Of a stretch of 63,828 nt of DNA, positions 7,500 through 18,448 are shown one piece after another. Under the pieces are notes generated by a model. The model had not been told where the DNA came from, did no database searches, and worked only from the letters and a program-made list of their open reading frames with translations. Each line of letters begins with the position of its first letter. Position 1 is the stretch's first letter. Source of the DNA: Actinomycetes bacterium (GTDB lineage: Bacteria > Actinomycetota > Acidimicrobiia > Acidimicrobiales > RAAP-2); assembly GCA_021793515.1 (NCBI GenBank), contig JAJYSP010000015.1, forward strand, positions 1 to 63,828, in the 5' to 3' direction. Position numbers and translations under genes: made by a program.

Positions 7500-10164
7500 G
7501 GCACTGCTTGAACTTCTTGCCCGAACCGCACCAGCACGGCTGATTGCGTCCGAGTTTCTCGTTGGGCTTGGTCGCGGTGGCCGATGCGCCAGTCGCGTGC
7601 GAGGGCAGTTCGACCGCGCCCGGTGCAACTTCGGCGACGTTGGTCACGGCCCGATCGAGACCGTCGTCCTCGAGGTTCGCCTCTTCCTCGGGCTCGGTGG
7701 CCTCCACGTGGGTGACGTAACGGACGAAGTCGGTCTCGACAGCGTCGAGGAGGTGCTCGAACATGACGTAACCCTCCTTCTGCCACGCCGTGAGCGGGTC
7801 CTGCTGGGCGACTTGGCGCAGGTGGATGCCGTCACGCAGGTAGTCCATGTCCGACAAGTGATCACGCCAGCGTTGGTCGAGGATCTGCAGCATGACGTCG
7901 CGTTCGATCTCCTTGGCCGTGTCGAGGCCGCCGGGGTACTCCTCGCATTTGGCCTGGTACTCGGTCAGCGCGTCGTTCACGATCGCCTCGATGGCCTCGT
8001 CACGATCGGCGAACGACTCCAGGGTCGACATCGTCACGGTCGTCGGGTAGTAAGTCGGCAGATCCACGAGCAGGGCATTGAGGTCCCACGCTTCGGGGAA
8101 CTCGCTCTCGAGGTACGTCTCCACGACGGCGGCGATCTGTCGCTCAATCATCTCGAGTGTCGCCTCGTGGATGTCCTCACCGTCGATCACCTGCTGACGC
8201 CGCGCGTAGATCACCTTGCGCTGCTCGTTCATGACCTCGTCGTACTTGAGGACGTCCTTGCGGATCTCGGCGTTGCGCGCCTCCACCGTGTTCTGGGCCC
8301 GTTCGATGGCCTTGGAGACCATCTTGGCCTCGATGGCCTCGCCCTCGGGCATGGCTCGCTCCATGACCCAGGACACCGCACCGGTGGCGAAGAGTCGCAG
8401 CAAGTCGTCCTCGAGGGACAGATAGAAACGGCTCTCGCCGGGATCGCCTTGGCGACCGGAGCGACCACGCAGCTGGTTGTCGATACGTCGCGAGTCGTGG
8501 CGTTCCGTGCCGAGCACATAGAGCCCGCCCACGGCACGGACCTCATCGCCTTCACGGTCACAGACCTCTTTGAACTGCGCCAGGGCAACCGCGTAGGCGG
8601 CGTCGTACTCCGCGGTGTCCGCCACGAGTCCCTGAGCCGCGACTTCGCGGCGCGCCAGTCCTTCGGCGTTGCCACCCAGGATCACGTCCACGCCTCGTCC
8701 AGCCATGTTCGTCGCCACCGTCACAGCGTGCTTGCGGCCCGCTTGGGCCACGATCTCGGCCTCGCGGAAGTGCTGCTTCGCGTTGAGCACCTCGTGGGCG
8801 ATACCCGCCTTAGACAAGGCTCGAGAGAGCAGTTCGGACTTCTCGACCGACGCGGTACCGAGCAGGATCGGCTGGCCGAGATCCGTTCGCGCCCGCACAT
8901 CCTCGACGATCGCGTTGAACTTGTCCTCTTCGGTCTTAAAGATGAGGTCCGGCTCGTCCACGCGGCGCGACGGCCGGTGCGTCGGAATCGGCACGACCGC
9001 GAGGTTGTAGGTGCTACCGAACTCACTGGCCTCGGTCTCGGCGGTACCGGTCATGCCCGCGAGCTTCTCGTAGAGCCGGAAGTAGTTCTGCAAGGTCACG
9101 GTCGCCCAGGTGTGGTTCTCCTCTTGGATCCGCACCCGCTCCTTGGCCTCGACCGCCTGGTGGAGCCCGTCCGACCAGCGTCGGCCCTCGAGGGTCCGGC
9201 CGGTGAACTCGTCGACGATCTTCACCTCACCGGCGTCGACCAAGTAATCCTTGTCGCGGTGGAAGAGTTCCTTCGCGCGCAGGGCCTGACCCAGTTGGTG
9301 GACGTAGTTCGTCGCGACGGCGTCGTAGAGGTTGGTCACCCCGAGTTGACGCTCGACCTTCTCGATACCCGCCTCGGTGGGCACGACGGTCTTCTTCTCC
9401 TCGTCGACCTCGTAGTCCTCGTCACGCACCAGGGTCCGCACGATTGATGCGAACTGGTAGTACAGCTTGGTCACGTCGGACGCGGGACCCGAGATGATCA
9501 GCGGGGTGCGGGCCTCGTCGATCAGGATCGAGTCCACCTCGTCGACGATCGCGTAGTGGTGACCGCGTTGGACCATGTGCTCACGACGTCGGGCCATATT
9601 GTCGCGCAGGTAGTCGAAGCCAAACTCGGTGTTCGTCCCGTAGGTCACGTCAGACGCGTAGGCTTCGCGCTTCTGGTCGAAGTCAGGTAGATCCGGGCCA
9701 ACGCGACCCACGCTCAACCCGAGGAACCGGTGCAGTTCACCCATCCAGTTGGCGTCGCGGGTGGCGAGGTAGTCGTTGACGGTGACGACGTGGACGCCCT
9801 TGCCCGTCAAGGCGTTGAGGTACACCGGCAGGGTCGAGACAAGTGTCTTACCCTCACCGGTCTTCATCTCGGCGATCCACCCGAAGTGCAACGCCATGCC
9901 ACCCATCAACTGGACGTCGTAGTGGCGTTGGCCGAGCACGCGAGTGGCGGCCTCACGAACCACGGCGAACGCCTCGATGAGCAGGTCATCGAGGGTCTCG
10001 CCGTCGGCGAGGCGACGACGGAACTCGTCGGTCTTGGCCCGCAGTTCGGCGTCGCTCAATACCCCAATCTCATCGGCCAACTCGTTGATGGGTCCGACCA
10101 GCTCGGCGAGCTGACGCACGCGCTTGCCCTCACCGGCCCTCAAAATCTTGCTGAACACACTCAT
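7486..10164 (-). CDS. secA: Preprotein translocase ATPase SecA
   Basis: SecA drives post-translational export through SecYEG. About 892 residues include the DEAD motor with Walker A MKTGEGKT, helicase motifs (NDYLATRDANWM; RGRSGRQGDPGESRFYLS) and the C-terminal zinc domain (CWCGSGKKFKQCH) that binds SecB or phospholipid. ATG at 10164 (MSVFSKIL) is preferred because an AGGG lies 11 nt upstream; a GTG four codons earlier is possible. It is the single SecA in the window, and its stop overlaps the prfB start, implying coupling. Confidence 0.97.
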   Translation of the reverse strand: MSVFSKILRAGEGKRVRQLAELVGPINELADEIGVLSDAELRAKTDEFRRRLADGETLDDLLIEAFAVVREAATRVLGQRHYDVQLMGGMALHFGWIAEMKTGEGKTLVSTLPVYLNALTGKGVHVVTVNDYLATRDANWMGELHRFLGLSVGRVGPDLPDFDQKREAYASDVTYGTNTEFGFDYLRDNMARRREHMVQRGHHYAIVDEVDSILIDEARTPLIISGPASDVTKLYYQFASIVRTLVRDEDYEVDEEKKTVVPTEAGIEKVERQLGVTNLYDAVATNYVHQLGQALRAKELFHRDKDYLVDAGEVKIVDEFTGRTLEGRRWSDGLHQAVEAKERVRIQEENHTWATVTLQNYFRLYEKLAGMTGTAETEASEFGSTYNLAVVPIPTHRPSRRVDEPDLIFKTEEDKFNAIVEDVRARTDLGQPILLGTASVEKSELLSRALSKAGIAHEVLNAKQHFREAEIVAQAGRKHAVTVATNMAGRGVDVILGGNAEGLARREVAAQGLVADTAEYDAAYAVALAQFKEVCDREGDEVRAVGGLYVLGTERHDSRRIDNQLRGRSGRQGDPGESRFYLSLEDDLLRLFATGAVSWVMERAMPEGEAIEAKMVSKAIERAQNTVEARNAEIRKDVLKYDEVMNEQRKVIYARRQQVIDGEDIHEATLEMIERQIAAVVETYLESEFPEAWDLNALLVDLPTYYPTTVTMSTLESFADRDEAIEAIVNDALTEYQAKCEEYPGGLDTAKEIERDVMLQILDQRWRDHLSDMDYLRDGIHLRQVAQQDPLTAWQKEGYVMFEHLLDAVETDFVRYVTHVEATEPEEEANLEDDGLDRAVTNVAEVAPGAVELPSHATGASATATKPNEKLGRNQPCWCGSGKKFKQCHGRP

Positions 10165-10463
10165 GTCGTGTTTCACCCTACCGGTAGACGGACTGTCATT
10201 ACGGGGCTACGGGTGTCTGACCTGGTCTTTGACCCCACACCTGCCTGCAGCGGTGTCCACACGCGCCGCCGGCAGCCGAGGCTCTCCGACGTCGTTCCCG
10301 TGCACTTCACCGGCTCCCCTCGCGGCCACGGTGACCGAGAGCGGGCAGGACTTACATCTAAACCGCGCCATGCTCAGCGTCGACAAGACGCCTTACGTGG
10401 GTCGTTTCGCCCGCGGCTGGCCTCGACTTTCAACCACAGAACCACCCGCAGCCCCGCCCCAGT
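10165..10463. other. 299-bp gap upstream of secA
   Basis: The gap separates the secA start from the end of the glycosyltransferase gene, both on the minus strand. It presumably holds the secA promoter. No coding frame with recognisable protein, RNA gene or clear hairpin terminator was seen. Confidence 0.5.
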
Positions 10464-11309
10464 CTACGGCCGCGTACGCCGGGACCACGAGTCGGCCGCC
10501 AGCATGGCCGCGAGACGTGCGCCGAGCACCACACTCGCCACCGGGGCTAGGAGCCGCCGCCAACCGCGAGCGGTCTGCCACTCGAAACGCAAAGCGCTCT
10601 GGTGGTGCGCGACGATCATGGCCCTGGTCGCGCGCTGCCTCGAGAGTCCCTCGACGTGGGTCACGACCGCGTCGGGTACCGCCGCAACGTCCCACCCGGC
10701 GCCGCGGACCCGCCAACACAGCGCCATGTCCTCGGCGAACATGAAGTAACGCTCGTCGAAGCCACCCACCGCCTCAAAGACCGACCGCCGGATCACGAAG
10801 CAGGCGCCCGAGACCCAGTCGACGGTACCGTCAGCGCGCGGTGACCGGTAGCGCGCCGTCGCGGGGTTGCCTGGCCACCAGGGTGCGAGCAGGGCGTGGG
10901 CCCCGGCGAGCCACACGTTGGGAAAGACCCGTAGTGAGGGGTACCGCGACCCGTCGGGCCGTTCGATGGTCGGGCCGACCACGCCGACGCCGGGGTGCTC
11001 GTCGAGGTACGTCACCATCGTGGCCACCGCACCGTCGTGCACGATCAGGTCGGGGTTCGCGATCAGCAGGTAGGGGTTCGACCGCTCGGCGGCGACGCCA
11101 CGGTTGACGCCCCGGCCGTAGCCGAGGTTGAGGCCGGGTTCCACGAGGGTCACCGCATCGAGGTCGACGTACGCGCTCGTCGAGCCGGGCAGACCGTTCT
11201 CGACCACCACGATCCGAGCGACGTCGTTGGCGCGCAGCGAGCGTACGCAGCCCACCAGCGCTTCGTCGGCGTGGTAGTCCACCACCACAGCGGTGACGGG
11301 CAGGCTCAC
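10464..11309 (-). CDS. Family 2 glycosyltransferase (rhamnosyltransferase-like)
   Basis: The 281-residue GT-A protein has the usual N-terminal nucleotide-sugar half (TAVVVDYHADEAL start, VVENG, NLGYGRGVNRG) and the acceptor half with NPDL, WVSGACFVIRR, GGFDERYFMFAEDMALCWR. This layout matches WbbL-like rhamnosyl and related GT2 enzymes that build cell-wall polysaccharide. The GTG start at 11309 overlaps the rmlD stop (GTGA), so it is translated with rmlD, which makes dTDP-L-rhamnose. Rhamnose as the donated sugar is therefore a reasonable inference. The enzyme has no membrane segment and would act on the cytoplasmic face. Confidence 0.85.
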   Translation of the reverse strand: MSLPVTAVVVDYHADEALVGCVRSLRANDVARIVVVENGLPGSTSAYVDLDAVTLVEPGLNLGYGRGVNRGVAAERSNPYLLIANPDLIVHDGAVATMVTYLDEHPGVGVVGPTIERPDGSRYPSLRVFPNVWLAGAHALLAPWWPGNPATARYRSPRADGTVDWVSGACFVIRRSVFEAVGGFDERYFMFAEDMALCWRVRGAGWDVAAVPDAVVTHVEGLSRQRATRAMIVAHHQSALRFEWQTARGWRRLLAPVASVVLGARLAAMLAADSWSRRTRP

Positions 11310-12214
11310 GACGCCCGGTCCCGCAGCAGACGCGCGACGCCGTCGCGCCAATCGGGCAACGCCAACCAGTGCGAACGCCATTTCGTGGTGTCGAGGTCGC
11401 TACGCGTCGGTCGCGTCGCGAGCGGTTGGGGTGAGAGCGCCGCGGTCGCGATGGGTGTGGCGAACGTGTCGTCGCGGCCGAGTTCGTGGCCAACGAAGCG
11501 GGCCACGTCGAACCAGGTGGTGGTCCCCTCGTTCGCGACGTGCCACACACCCCCGGGGCGTTCGCGCACGATCGTGACGAGCGCCCGGGCGAGGTCGGCG
11601 GCGAGCGTCACGGTTCCGGTCTGGTCGTCCACGAATCGAACGTTCGACCCGTTGGCGGCCCGCTCAGCGATGACGTGCACGACGCTGTGGCCGCGCACGC
11701 CCATCACCCACGACGTGCGCACGATGGTGTCCTGGGCGCGACACCGTTGTTCACCGGCCCACTTGGACGCTCCGTAGACGCTCTGGGGATTCGGTCGGTC
11801 GTCCTCGACGTACCCGGTCCCCTTCTGCCCGTCAAAGACGTAGTCCGTCGAAACCGTGACGAAGTGGATGTCGAGCGCCGCACAAGACTCCGATAACAGC
11901 CCCGTTGCGTCCGCGTTCACGGCATAACACGCCTCGATGTCTTGTTCGGCCTGATCGACGGCTGTATAGGCCGCGAGGTTCACGACCACGTCGGGTCGCG
12001 CGAGCGAGAGCGCGTTGGTGACGGCCTCGCGGTTGGTGATGTCGAACTCACGCCGTGCCAGTCCGAGCACCTCAAACTCATCGTTCGCGATGGCCAGGCC
12101 GTCGGGCTGCCAGCTCGGCTCGGCGCCGGGGGGGAACTCGCCGCGCAACGTCGAGACCAGGTCCACCCCGACCTGGCCGGCCGCGCCGGTCACCAGCACC
12201 CGCACCGCGCTCAC
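11306..12214 (-). CDS. rmlD: dTDP-4-dehydrorhamnose reductase
   Basis: RmlD makes the last step of dTDP-L-rhamnose synthesis. The 302-residue SDR has the NAD(P) motif GAAGQVG, STDYVFDG, and the catalytic YGASKWAGE (YxxxK). It starts at GTG, overlapping the birA stop (GTGA at 12211-12214), and overlaps the downstream glycosyltransferase in the same way, so birA-rmlD-GT form a translationally coupled unit. rmlA, rmlB and rmlC are not in the window. Confidence 0.93.
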   Translation of the reverse strand: MSAVRVLVTGAAGQVGVDLVSTLRGEFPPGAEPSWQPDGLAIANDEFEVLGLARREFDITNREAVTNALSLARPDVVVNLAAYTAVDQAEQDIEACYAVNADATGLLSESCAALDIHFVTVSTDYVFDGQKGTGYVEDDRPNPQSVYGASKWAGEQRCRAQDTIVRTSWVMGVRGHSVVHVIAERAANGSNVRFVDDQTGTVTLAADLARALVTIVRERPGGVWHVANEGTTTWFDVARFVGHELGRDDTFATPIATAALSPQPLATRPTRSDLDTTKWRSHWLALPDWRDGVARLLRDRAS

Positions 12215-12957
12215 GAGTCGCCGGCCTGGTCCTGGGCGCGCAAGTGCACGACGTCGGCTGCGGAGAACACGCGCTGCTCACCCCTCACGTCGACCACGAG
12301 CGCACCGTTCTCGTCGACATCGACGGCGTCACCGACCACGGTGTCCTCGAGGAGCGTGACGCGCACGGACCGACCGATGGTCGCCGACGCGCCGCGGTAC
12401 TCGTCACGAAGCGTTGATAGCCCCTGCTCATCGTCGAGCAGGCGACGACGACCCTCGACCTCCTCGAAGACGATGTCCGCGAGCGCGCGCGGCCACAGGG
12501 TCACGCCCGAGCGATGTCGCACGCTGGTCGCCGCCAGGCCCGGCGGGTACTCGGTGAGGTTGACGCCGACGCCGACGACGACGGCCGGCGGAACGTCGGT
12601 CACCAATTCGGCGAGCAGTCCACCGAGCTTCTCATCCTCCACCACGAGGTCGTTCGGCCACTTGAGCAGCGGCCGCACGCCACTGAGGCGCACGAGTGCC
12701 GCGCGCACCGAAAGCGCCACCGCTGACACCGCCCATGACGCACCGCGAAGTGTGGGGGGTCTCAGCAGTAGCGAGAGCAGCAGCGCGCTGTCGGCGGGCG
12801 CCTCCCAACTGCGGTCCAGTCGTCCCCGACCGGCTCGCTGGAACCCCGCGAGGATGGCGCGCCCTTCGGGCGCACCCGCGCGGGCCTGCTCCACGAGCCA
12901 GGAATTGGTCGAATCGATGGACGTCACGTCCTCGACCTGCCAGATCATCGAATCCAC
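12211..12957 (-). CDS. birA: Biotin--[acetyl-CoA-carboxylase] ligase
   Basis: BirA attaches biotin to carrier lysines through biotinyl-AMP. The protein of about 248 residues has DSTNSWL, the GRGRLDRSW loop, KWPNDLVV and GVGVNL motifs of the catalytic domain. It lacks the N-terminal helix-turn-helix of E. coli BirA, so it is a group I ligase with no repressor role. The start is GTG 12957 or ATG 12948; neither has a strong ribosome site. It is divergent from the biotin carboxylase/carrier gene, a plausible substrate, 63 bp away. Confidence 0.94.
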   Translation of the reverse strand: MDSMIWQVEDVTSIDSTNSWLVEQARAGAPEGRAILAGFQRAGRGRLDRSWEAPADSALLLSLLLRPPTLRGASWAVSAVALSVRAALVRLSGVRPLLKWPNDLVVEDEKLGGLLAELVTDVPPAVVVGVGVNLTEYPPGLAATSVRHRSGVTLWPRALADIVFEEVEGRRRLLDDEQGLSTLRDEYRGASATIGRSVRVTLLEDTVVGDAVDVDENGALVVDVRGEQRVFSAADVVHLRAQDQAGDS

Positions 12958-13020
12958 GCACAGACTCTAGGGTCGAGAGACCGAGTGGTAGAAAAGGACA
13001 GTGCTGAGACGGAGGAACAC

Positions 13021-14775
13021 GTGTTACAGAAGGTCCTAATCGCCAACCGTGGCGAAATCGCCGTGCGGGTCATGCGCACGTGTCGTGAGCTCGGCATCGC
13101 GACCGTGGCCGTCTACTCCGAACTCGACCGCCACGCACTGCACGTACGCCTGGCTGACGAGGCCTACGCGCTCGGCGGCTCGACCGCCGCCGAGAGCTAC
13201 CTCAATACCGAGGCAATCCTCGCGATCATCGAACGCTCCGGCGCCGACGCCGTGCACCCCGGCTACGGCTTCTTCTCAGAAAACACCGATTTCGCGCGCG
13301 CCATCACCTCACGCGGGGTCACGTTCATCGGACCCCCGCCCGAGGCGATTGAGGTCATGGGCGACAAGATCTCCTCGCGGCTCGCGGCCGAGCGTGCGGG
13401 CGTGGCCGGTGTGCCCGGTCGCAACGAGACCCTCCAGCACGCCGATGAAGTCGTGGACTTCGGCCGCGAGTTCGGGTGGCCAGTCGCCATCAAGGCCGCG
13501 TACGGCGGTGGTGGACGCGGGATGAAGGTCGTATCGGGACCCGACGAGGCGGCCGCAGCCTTCGAGAGCGCCCAGCGCGAGGCCCTCAGCTACTTCGGGC
13601 GTGCCGAGTGCTACGTCGAGCGGTACCTGACGTGGCCCCGTCACATCGAGATGCAGGTCCTCGCCGACACCCACGGCAACACGCTCTGGCTCGGCGAGCG
13701 CGACTGCTCGGCCCAGCGACGTCACCAGAAGCTCGTCGAAGAGTCGCCGGCCGCCAACTTCCCCGACGCTATCCGCGTCGCGATGGGCGAGGCCGCGGTC
13801 AAGGTCTCGCGCGCGTGCGGCTACGTGAACGCCGGCACGGTCGAGTTCCTGTATCAAGATGACGAGTTCTACTTCCTCGAGATGAACACCCGGCTCCAGG
13901 TCGAGCACCCGGTGACCGAGTTGGTCACGGGACTCGACCTCGTCGAGTGGCAGTTGCGGATCGCCTCGGGTGAAGCGCTCCCCTTCGGCCAGGATGACGT
14001 GCGTCGTGACGGGCACGCCATCGAGATCCGCATCAACGCGGAGGACCCCGCTGGTGGTCGCTTCGTGCCGTCGCCGGGGACGATCACCGCGTTCCGCCAG
14101 CCGGCGGGTCCCGGTGTGCGCCTCGACGCCGGCTACGAGACCGGCGACACGATCTCCCAGTACTACGACAACCTCATCGGCAAGCTCATCGTCTGGGCAC
14201 CCGATCGTGAACGCGCTCGACGACGGATGCTGCGCGCCATCGAAGAGACGACGATCGAGGGCGTGGCGACCACGCTGCCCGCCGACACCGTCATCCTGTC
14301 GAGCGAAGACTTCGTGAACGGGACCCACTCCACCAAGTGGGTTGAAGAGACCCTCGACTTCTCGGGCCTCACGAGCCCCGCGGTCGGTGGCACCAGCATG
14401 AGCGACGGGCTCGTACGCCGCGACGTCCTCGCCGAGGTCGACGGGCGTCGGGTCACCGTCGCACTGTGGCTGGACGACGCCGGCGACGACGGGCTGGGTA
14501 AACCGACGAGCACGGCCGCCAAGCCCCGTCGCCAGCACCACGCCGGCGTCGTCGGGAGTGGTTCGGGTACCGTTTCGGTGCCGATGCAAGGCACCATCGT
14601 GAAGGTGTCCGTCGAGGTGGGCCAGTCGGTGAACGCGGGCGACACGCTGGTCATCCTCGAGGCCATGAAGATGGAGAACGCCGTCGGCGCCGAGAAGTCG
14701 GGCGTGGTCACGGCGATCAAGGTGAAGCCCGGCGACGCGGTCAGCGCCGGCGACGTAGTCGCCGTGGTCGAATGA
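13021..14775 (+). CDS. Acyl-CoA carboxylase alpha subunit (biotin carboxylase + BCCP)
   Basis: This subunit carboxylates biotin with bicarbonate and ATP; a separate beta subunit then makes malonyl- or methylmalonyl-CoA. The 584 residues comprise a biotin carboxylase ([10 protein letters not shown] start, GYGFFSEN, the glycine-rich [12 protein letters not shown] loop, [14 protein letters not shown]) and a C-terminal carrier domain with EAMKMEN, whose Lys is biotinylated. GTG 13021 is chosen because GGAGG lies five bases upstream; a GTG 36 nt earlier has none. The architecture is that of actinobacterial AccA3/PccA; the beta subunit is not in the window, so acetyl- versus propionyl-CoA specificity is open. 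Confidence 0.92.
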   Translation: MLQKVLIANRGEIAVRVMRTCRELGIATVAVYSELDRHALHVRLADEAYALGGSTAAESYLNTEAILAIIERSGADAVHPGYGFFSENTDFARAITSRGVTFIGPPPEAIEVMGDKISSRLAAERAGVAGVPGRNETLQHADEVVDFGREFGWPVAIKAAYGGGGRGMKVVSGPDEAAAAFESAQREALSYFGRAECYVERYLTWPRHIEMQVLADTHGNTLWLGERDCSAQRRHQKLVEESPAANFPDAIRVAMGEAAVKVSRACGYVNAGTVEFLYQDDEFYFLEMNTRLQVEHPVTELVTGLDLVEWQLRIASGEALPFGQDDVRRDGHAIEIRINAEDPAGGRFVPSPGTITAFRQPAGPGVRLDAGYETGDTISQYYDNLIGKLIVWAPDRERARRRMLRAIEETTIEGVATTLPADTVILSSEDFVNGTHSTKWVEETLDFSGLTSPAVGGTSMSDGLVRRDVLAEVDGRRVTVALWLDDAGDDGLGKPTSTAAKPRRQHHAGVVGSGSGTVSVPMQGTIVKVSVEVGQSVNAGDTLVILEAMKMENAVGAEKSGVVTAIKVKPGDAVSAGDVVAVVE

Positions 14776-15929
14776 CGCCGCGAGATCGCGCCACTGCGGC
14801 CGTCACGGCGGCCCGCGAGGACCTGCTCGACCTGAGCCACTTCATCCACGCGAACCCCGAACTCGGCTACGAGGAGTTCCAGAGCGCCGATGCGGTCGCC
14901 CGGGCGGCCGAGTCCCACGGCTTTACGGTTGAGCGCGGGATCGCCGGTCTCACGACAGCCTTTCGAGCCTCCGCCGGACACGGGTCCCTGCACGTCGCGC
15001 TGTGCGCGGAATACGACGCGCTGCCCGACGTCGGTCACGCCTGCGGGCACAACATCATCGCCGCCACCTCCCTTGGGGCGGCCATCGGTCTTGCCGCGGT
15101 CGCCGACGAACTCGACCTCACCGTCGTGCTGCTCGGGACCCCCTCCGAGGAGGGTGGCGGCGGCAAGATCGACCTCCTGAACGCGGGCTACTTCGACGAC
15201 GTCCACGTCGCGATGATGGTCCACCCCTGGCCGAGCGACCGACTGGATGCCGCGTGCCTGGCCGTGGACCACTTCGACGTGCGCTACGACGGCCGAGAGG
15301 CCCACGCCTCAGCCGCACCCTGGGAGGGCATCAACGCTCTGGACGCACTGACGATCGCCCAGGTGTCGCTAAGCCTGCTGCGCCAGCAACTGCGCCCCGG
15401 TGACCAGATTCACGGCATCGTCGTCGAAGGCGGATCGGCCGCCAACATCATTCCGTCCCGGGTCGTCGGGCGCTACATGTGCCGCGCCACCACGATCGAC
15501 CGGCTAGCCGAACTACGCGAACGCGTCGACCAGTGCTTCAGCGCCGGCGCACTGGCTAGCGGGGCATCACTGACCATCACCACGCTCGGCAGCGCCTTCT
15601 CGCACATGGAGTCGGACCCCGACGTCCTTCGCCACTACCGCAGTGCGGCGGAGTCACTGGGTCGAAGGTTCGAACTCGACGATCGGGGCGAACCCGCGCC
15701 CACGCTCTCGACGGACATGGCGAATGTCTCACTGGTCGTTCCGTCCATCCACCCGCTGCTGGCTATTGAGACGAATGGTGCGGTGAACCACCAACCCGAG
15801 TTCGCCGCCGCCTGCGTCGGCGAGAGCGCTGACGCTGCCGTTCTCGACGGCGCCCTCGCTCTCGCACGCACAGCGATCCAGGTGGCTGCGGACGCGCCAC
15901 TTCGCCATCGACTTATGGAGCGCACATGA
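14772..15929 (+). CDS. M20-family amidohydrolase (peptidase M20D-like)
   Basis: A zinc-dependent amidohydrolase of about 385 residues. Metal-binding motifs are visible: [17 protein letters not shown] (about 75-94) and SEEGGGGK (about 126), followed by a dimerisation/lid domain. It resembles the AbgB/ACY1L2-like subfamily acting on N-acyl or aminobenzoyl-glutamate type substrates; the actual substrate cannot be told. The ATG overlaps the carboxylase stop (ATGA) and its own stop overlaps the next small gene the same way, so the three are co-translated. Confidence 0.88.
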   Translation: MTPRDRATAAVTAAREDLLDLSHFIHANPELGYEEFQSADAVARAAESHGFTVERGIAGLTTAFRASAGHGSLHVALCAEYDALPDVGHACGHNIIAATSLGAAIGLAAVADELDLTVVLLGTPSEEGGGGKIDLLNAGYFDDVHVAMMVHPWPSDRLDAACLAVDHFDVRYDGREAHASAAPWEGINALDALTIAQVSLSLLRQQLRPGDQIHGIVVEGGSAANIIPSRVVGRYMCRATTIDRLAELRERVDQCFSAGALASGASLTITTLGSAFSHMESDPDVLRHYRSAAESLGRRFELDDRGEPAPTLSTDMANVSLVVPSIHPLLAIETNGAVNHQPEFAAACVGESADAAVLDGALALARTAIQVAADAPLRHRLMERT

Positions 15930-16219
15930 TCAACGAACACGCCATCGTCCACGTCGACCCCGACAACGCCGAGGCATTCGAGGCCGCGATGCGCCAGGCT
16001 TTCGCGATCATCGAGTCGGCAACCGACTGTCACGGCGCCGAACTACGACGCCAGCACGAGGACCCGTCGACCTATCTGCTCACCGTGCGCTGGGCCTCAG
16101 TCGACGCCCACTTTCGCTTTCGCGAGTCGAGTGCCTTCGAACAGTGGCGCGCCGCGACGCACCCCTTCTACGTGACCGCGCCCGAGGTCACACACTTCCT
16201 CGAGCCGATCAGCCGCTAG
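15926..16219 (+). CDS. Antibiotic biosynthesis monooxygenase (ABM) domain protein
   Basis: A 97-residue single-domain protein with the ferredoxin-like ABM fold ([17 protein letters not shown], a central YLLTVRW strand and [10 protein letters not shown]). Such proteins include heme-degrading and quinol monooxygenases, but many have no known role. The ATGA overlap with the M20 gene makes it the last gene of the carboxylase-M20 unit. Its stop overlaps that of the convergent mutase gene. Confidence 0.8.
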   Translation: MINEHAIVHVDPDNAEAFEAAMRQAFAIIESATDCHGAELRRQHEDPSTYLLTVRWASVDAHFRFRESSAFEQWRAATHPFYVTAPEVTHFLEPISR

Positions 16220-17796
16220 TTCGGCTGATAGACACCAAAGACGCCGCGCAAGGTGTCGGCGACCTCACCGAGGGTGGCCATCGCCGCCAACGCGGTCTTC
16301 ATCGGGTACAGCACGTTGCTCGAACCGCGTGCGGCTCGCTCGAGGTCCTCGAGGGCGACGCGAACGGCGTCGGCGTCGCGGTCGCGCTTCACGCGCCGTA
16401 CCCGCTCCACCTGGCTACGCTGCTGGGCCTCGTCAACGGGGAACACGTCGTTGGCCGCCTCATCGTGGTCGGCGAAGCGGTTGACCCCGACCACGACCTT
16501 TTCGCCGCGATCGACCCGTCGGGCGAAGTCGTAGGCGGCGGACTCGATCTCCTCTTGCATGTAGCGCGCTTCGATGGCGGCCACCGCGCCACCCATCTCA
16601 TCGATGGTCGCGATGTACTGGCGCGCGAGTCGCTCCACCTCGTTGGTCATCGACTCGACGAAGTAGGACCCGGCGAGCGGGTCAACTGTATCGGCGATGC
16701 CCGACTCGTAGCCGACGATCTGCTGGGTGCGCAGGGCGAGCTTCGCCGCGCGCTCCGTCGGGAGCCCGAGTGCCTCGTCGAACCCGTTGGTGTGCAGACT
16801 CTGGGTCCCACCGAGGGCCGCGGCCAGTGCCTGGAGGGTCACGCGCACGATGTTGTTCTCGGGCTGTTGCGCGGTCAGCGTCGAGCCTCCCGTCTGGGTG
16901 TGGAAGCGGAGCATCAGCGACTTCGGGTCACGGGCGCCAAAGCGGTCGCGCATGACCGAGGACCAGATGCGACGGGCCGCGCGGTACTTGGCCACCTCCT
17001 CGAAGAGGTTGTTGTGGGCGTTGAAGAAGAAACTCAACCTCGGCGCGAAGTCGTCGAGCGCGAGGCCCGCCGCTAGGGCGGCCTCGACGTAGGCAATCCC
17101 GTTGGCGAGGGTGAACGCCACCTCCTGGACGGCGGTGGAGCCGGCCTCGCGGATGTGGTAGCCCGAGATCGAGATGGTGTTCCAGTTGGGCATCTCACGC
17201 GCACAGTAGGCGAACGTGTCGACGATCAGGCGCATCGATTGACGAGGGGGGTAGATGTACGTCCCACGCGCAACGTACTCCTTCAAGATGTCGTTCTGGA
17301 TCGTGCCGCGTAACTGATCGCCGCGCACTCCTTGCTCCTCGCCGACCAGCTGGTAGAGCAGCAGGAGCGTCGAGGCCGTCGAGTTGATCGTCATCGACGT
17401 GGTGACCTTGTCAAGGGGCAGGTCCGCCAGGAGCAGGCGCATGTCCTCCAGCGAGGAGATCGCCACGCCCACCTTGCCCACCTCGCCTTCGGCGCGCACG
17501 TGATCGGCGTCGAAGCCCATCTGCGTGGGCAGGTCGAAGGCGCACGACAGGCCGGTCTGTCCCGCGCCGAGGAGGAACTTGAAGCGCTCGTTAGTGGCCT
17601 CGGCCGTGCCGAATCCCGCGTACTGACGCATCGTCCATAGGCGGCCGCGGTACATGGTCGGGTGGACCCCACGGGTGTAGGGGAAATCACCCGGTTCCCC
17701 GAGCTCCTTCACCGGGTCGAAGCCCGCCACGTCGGTTACCCCGTACACGGGGCGTACTTCAATCCCAGAATCGGTCACTCGAGGGTCATCGCTCAC
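16216..17796 (-). CDS. Methylmalonyl-CoA mutase large (substrate-binding) subunit
   Basis: The 526-residue protein is the TIM-barrel half of an acyl-CoA mutase ([28 protein letters not shown]) and has no C-terminal B12-binding domain (no DxHxxG), so it must pair with a separate small subunit not present here. Specificity residues are of the methylmalonyl type: Tyr59 in RQYAGFG, where isobutyryl-CoA mutases have Phe, and Arg177 in [11 protein letters not shown], where they have Gln. It would convert methylmalonyl-CoA to succinyl-CoA, fitting the carboxylase opposite and the Mcd/Mch/Mcl set at 49-54 kb. GTG start at 17796; no clear ribosome site. Confidence 0.9.
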   Translation of the reverse strand: MSDDPRVTDSGIEVRPVYGVTDVAGFDPVKELGEPGDFPYTRGVHPTMYRGRLWTMRQYAGFGTAEATNERFKFLLGAGQTGLSCAFDLPTQMGFDADHVRAEGEVGKVGVAISSLEDMRLLLADLPLDKVTTSMTINSTASTLLLLYQLVGEEQGVRGDQLRGTIQNDILKEYVARGTYIYPPRQSMRLIVDTFAYCAREMPNWNTISISGYHIREAGSTAVQEVAFTLANGIAYVEAALAAGLALDDFAPRLSFFFNAHNNLFEEVAKYRAARRIWSSVMRDRFGARDPKSLMLRFHTQTGGSTLTAQQPENNIVRVTLQALAAALGGTQSLHTNGFDEALGLPTERAAKLALRTQQIVGYESGIADTVDPLAGSYFVESMTNEVERLARQYIATIDEMGGAVAAIEARYMQEEIESAAYDFARRVDRGEKVVVGVNRFADHDEAANDVFPVDEAQQRSQVERVRRVKRDRDADAVRVALEDLERAARGSSNVLYPMKTALAAMATLGEVADTLRGVFGVYQPN

Positions 17797-17836
17797 GATT
17801 CGTAGAATAGACGGTGGGTTTCACGAGTCTGAATCG

Positions 17837-18409
17837 GTGACGCGACCATCGGCCATCGACCAGAATGGACTGGTGTACTGCCCCAGTTGTGGAAGCGAAT
17901 CGAACGGACCATTCTGTCCCGTCTGCGGGTCGGCGATCGATGATCCCGTCCGCGTCGCGCGTTCGCACGGTGAGCTCAGCGGCTGGTGGCGACGTGTCGG
18001 GGCGACCGTCACCGACAATCTCATCTTGTTGGTCCCCACAACCGTGGTGCTCTGGTTGGTGAGCATGGTGGCGGGCTCGCTCATCGGCGTGCTCGCCGGC
18101 TTCGCCGTCCAGGGCGCCTACCTCGTCACCATGCTCGTCTCGCCCCGGGGCCAGACGTTCGGCAATCGAATCGTCGCGACGAGGGTTTGTGACCTCGCCA
18201 CCGGGGGGATCATCACCCGTCGTCAAGCCCTCTGGCGGTGGGGATTCGTCGCCGCCTACAGCGTGATCACGCTGCTCAACAACCCGATTGCGTCCTCCAT
18301 CGTGATGATGATCGCCGTCGTCGACGTGCTCTTCCCACTCGCGAACCCCCTCAAGCAGACGTTGCACGACCGCGTCGCTGGAACCCTCGTCGTCAGACAG
18401 CACATCTGA
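17837..18409 (+). CDS. Zinc-ribbon RDD-family membrane protein
   Basis: The 190-residue protein starts with a short zinc ribbon (CPSCGSESNGPFCPVCG, about 15-31) followed by an RDD domain of three to four hydrophobic segments. The RDD-like features are GWWRRVGATVTDN at the first helix, SPRGQTFGNRIVATRV and LHDRVAGTLVV at the end. RDD proteins are small integral membrane proteins of poorly known function, some linked to transport or stress. GTG start; it is divergent from the mutase gene 40 bp away. Confidence 0.75.
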   Translation: MTRPSAIDQNGLVYCPSCGSESNGPFCPVCGSAIDDPVRVARSHGELSGWWRRVGATVTDNLILLVPTTVVLWLVSMVAGSLIGVLAGFAVQGAYLVTMLVSPRGQTFGNRIVATRVCDLATGGIITRRQALWRWGFVAAYSVITLLNNPIASSIVMMIAVVDVLFPLANPLKQTLHDRVAGTLVVRQHI

Positions 18410-18448
18410 CCGACGGCGGCCGCGTACGGACGTCGTCGACGGCCACGT

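Noticed and set aside
7369-9447. A 692-codon open frame on the plus strand opposite secA and prfB
   Set aside because: It is the antisense shadow of secA, in GC-rich DNA; it has no known motif and secA is unmistakable.
13309-15305. Long open frames antisense to the carboxylase and M20 genes
   Set aside because: They lie wholly inside well-identified genes on the other strand and show no family similarity.
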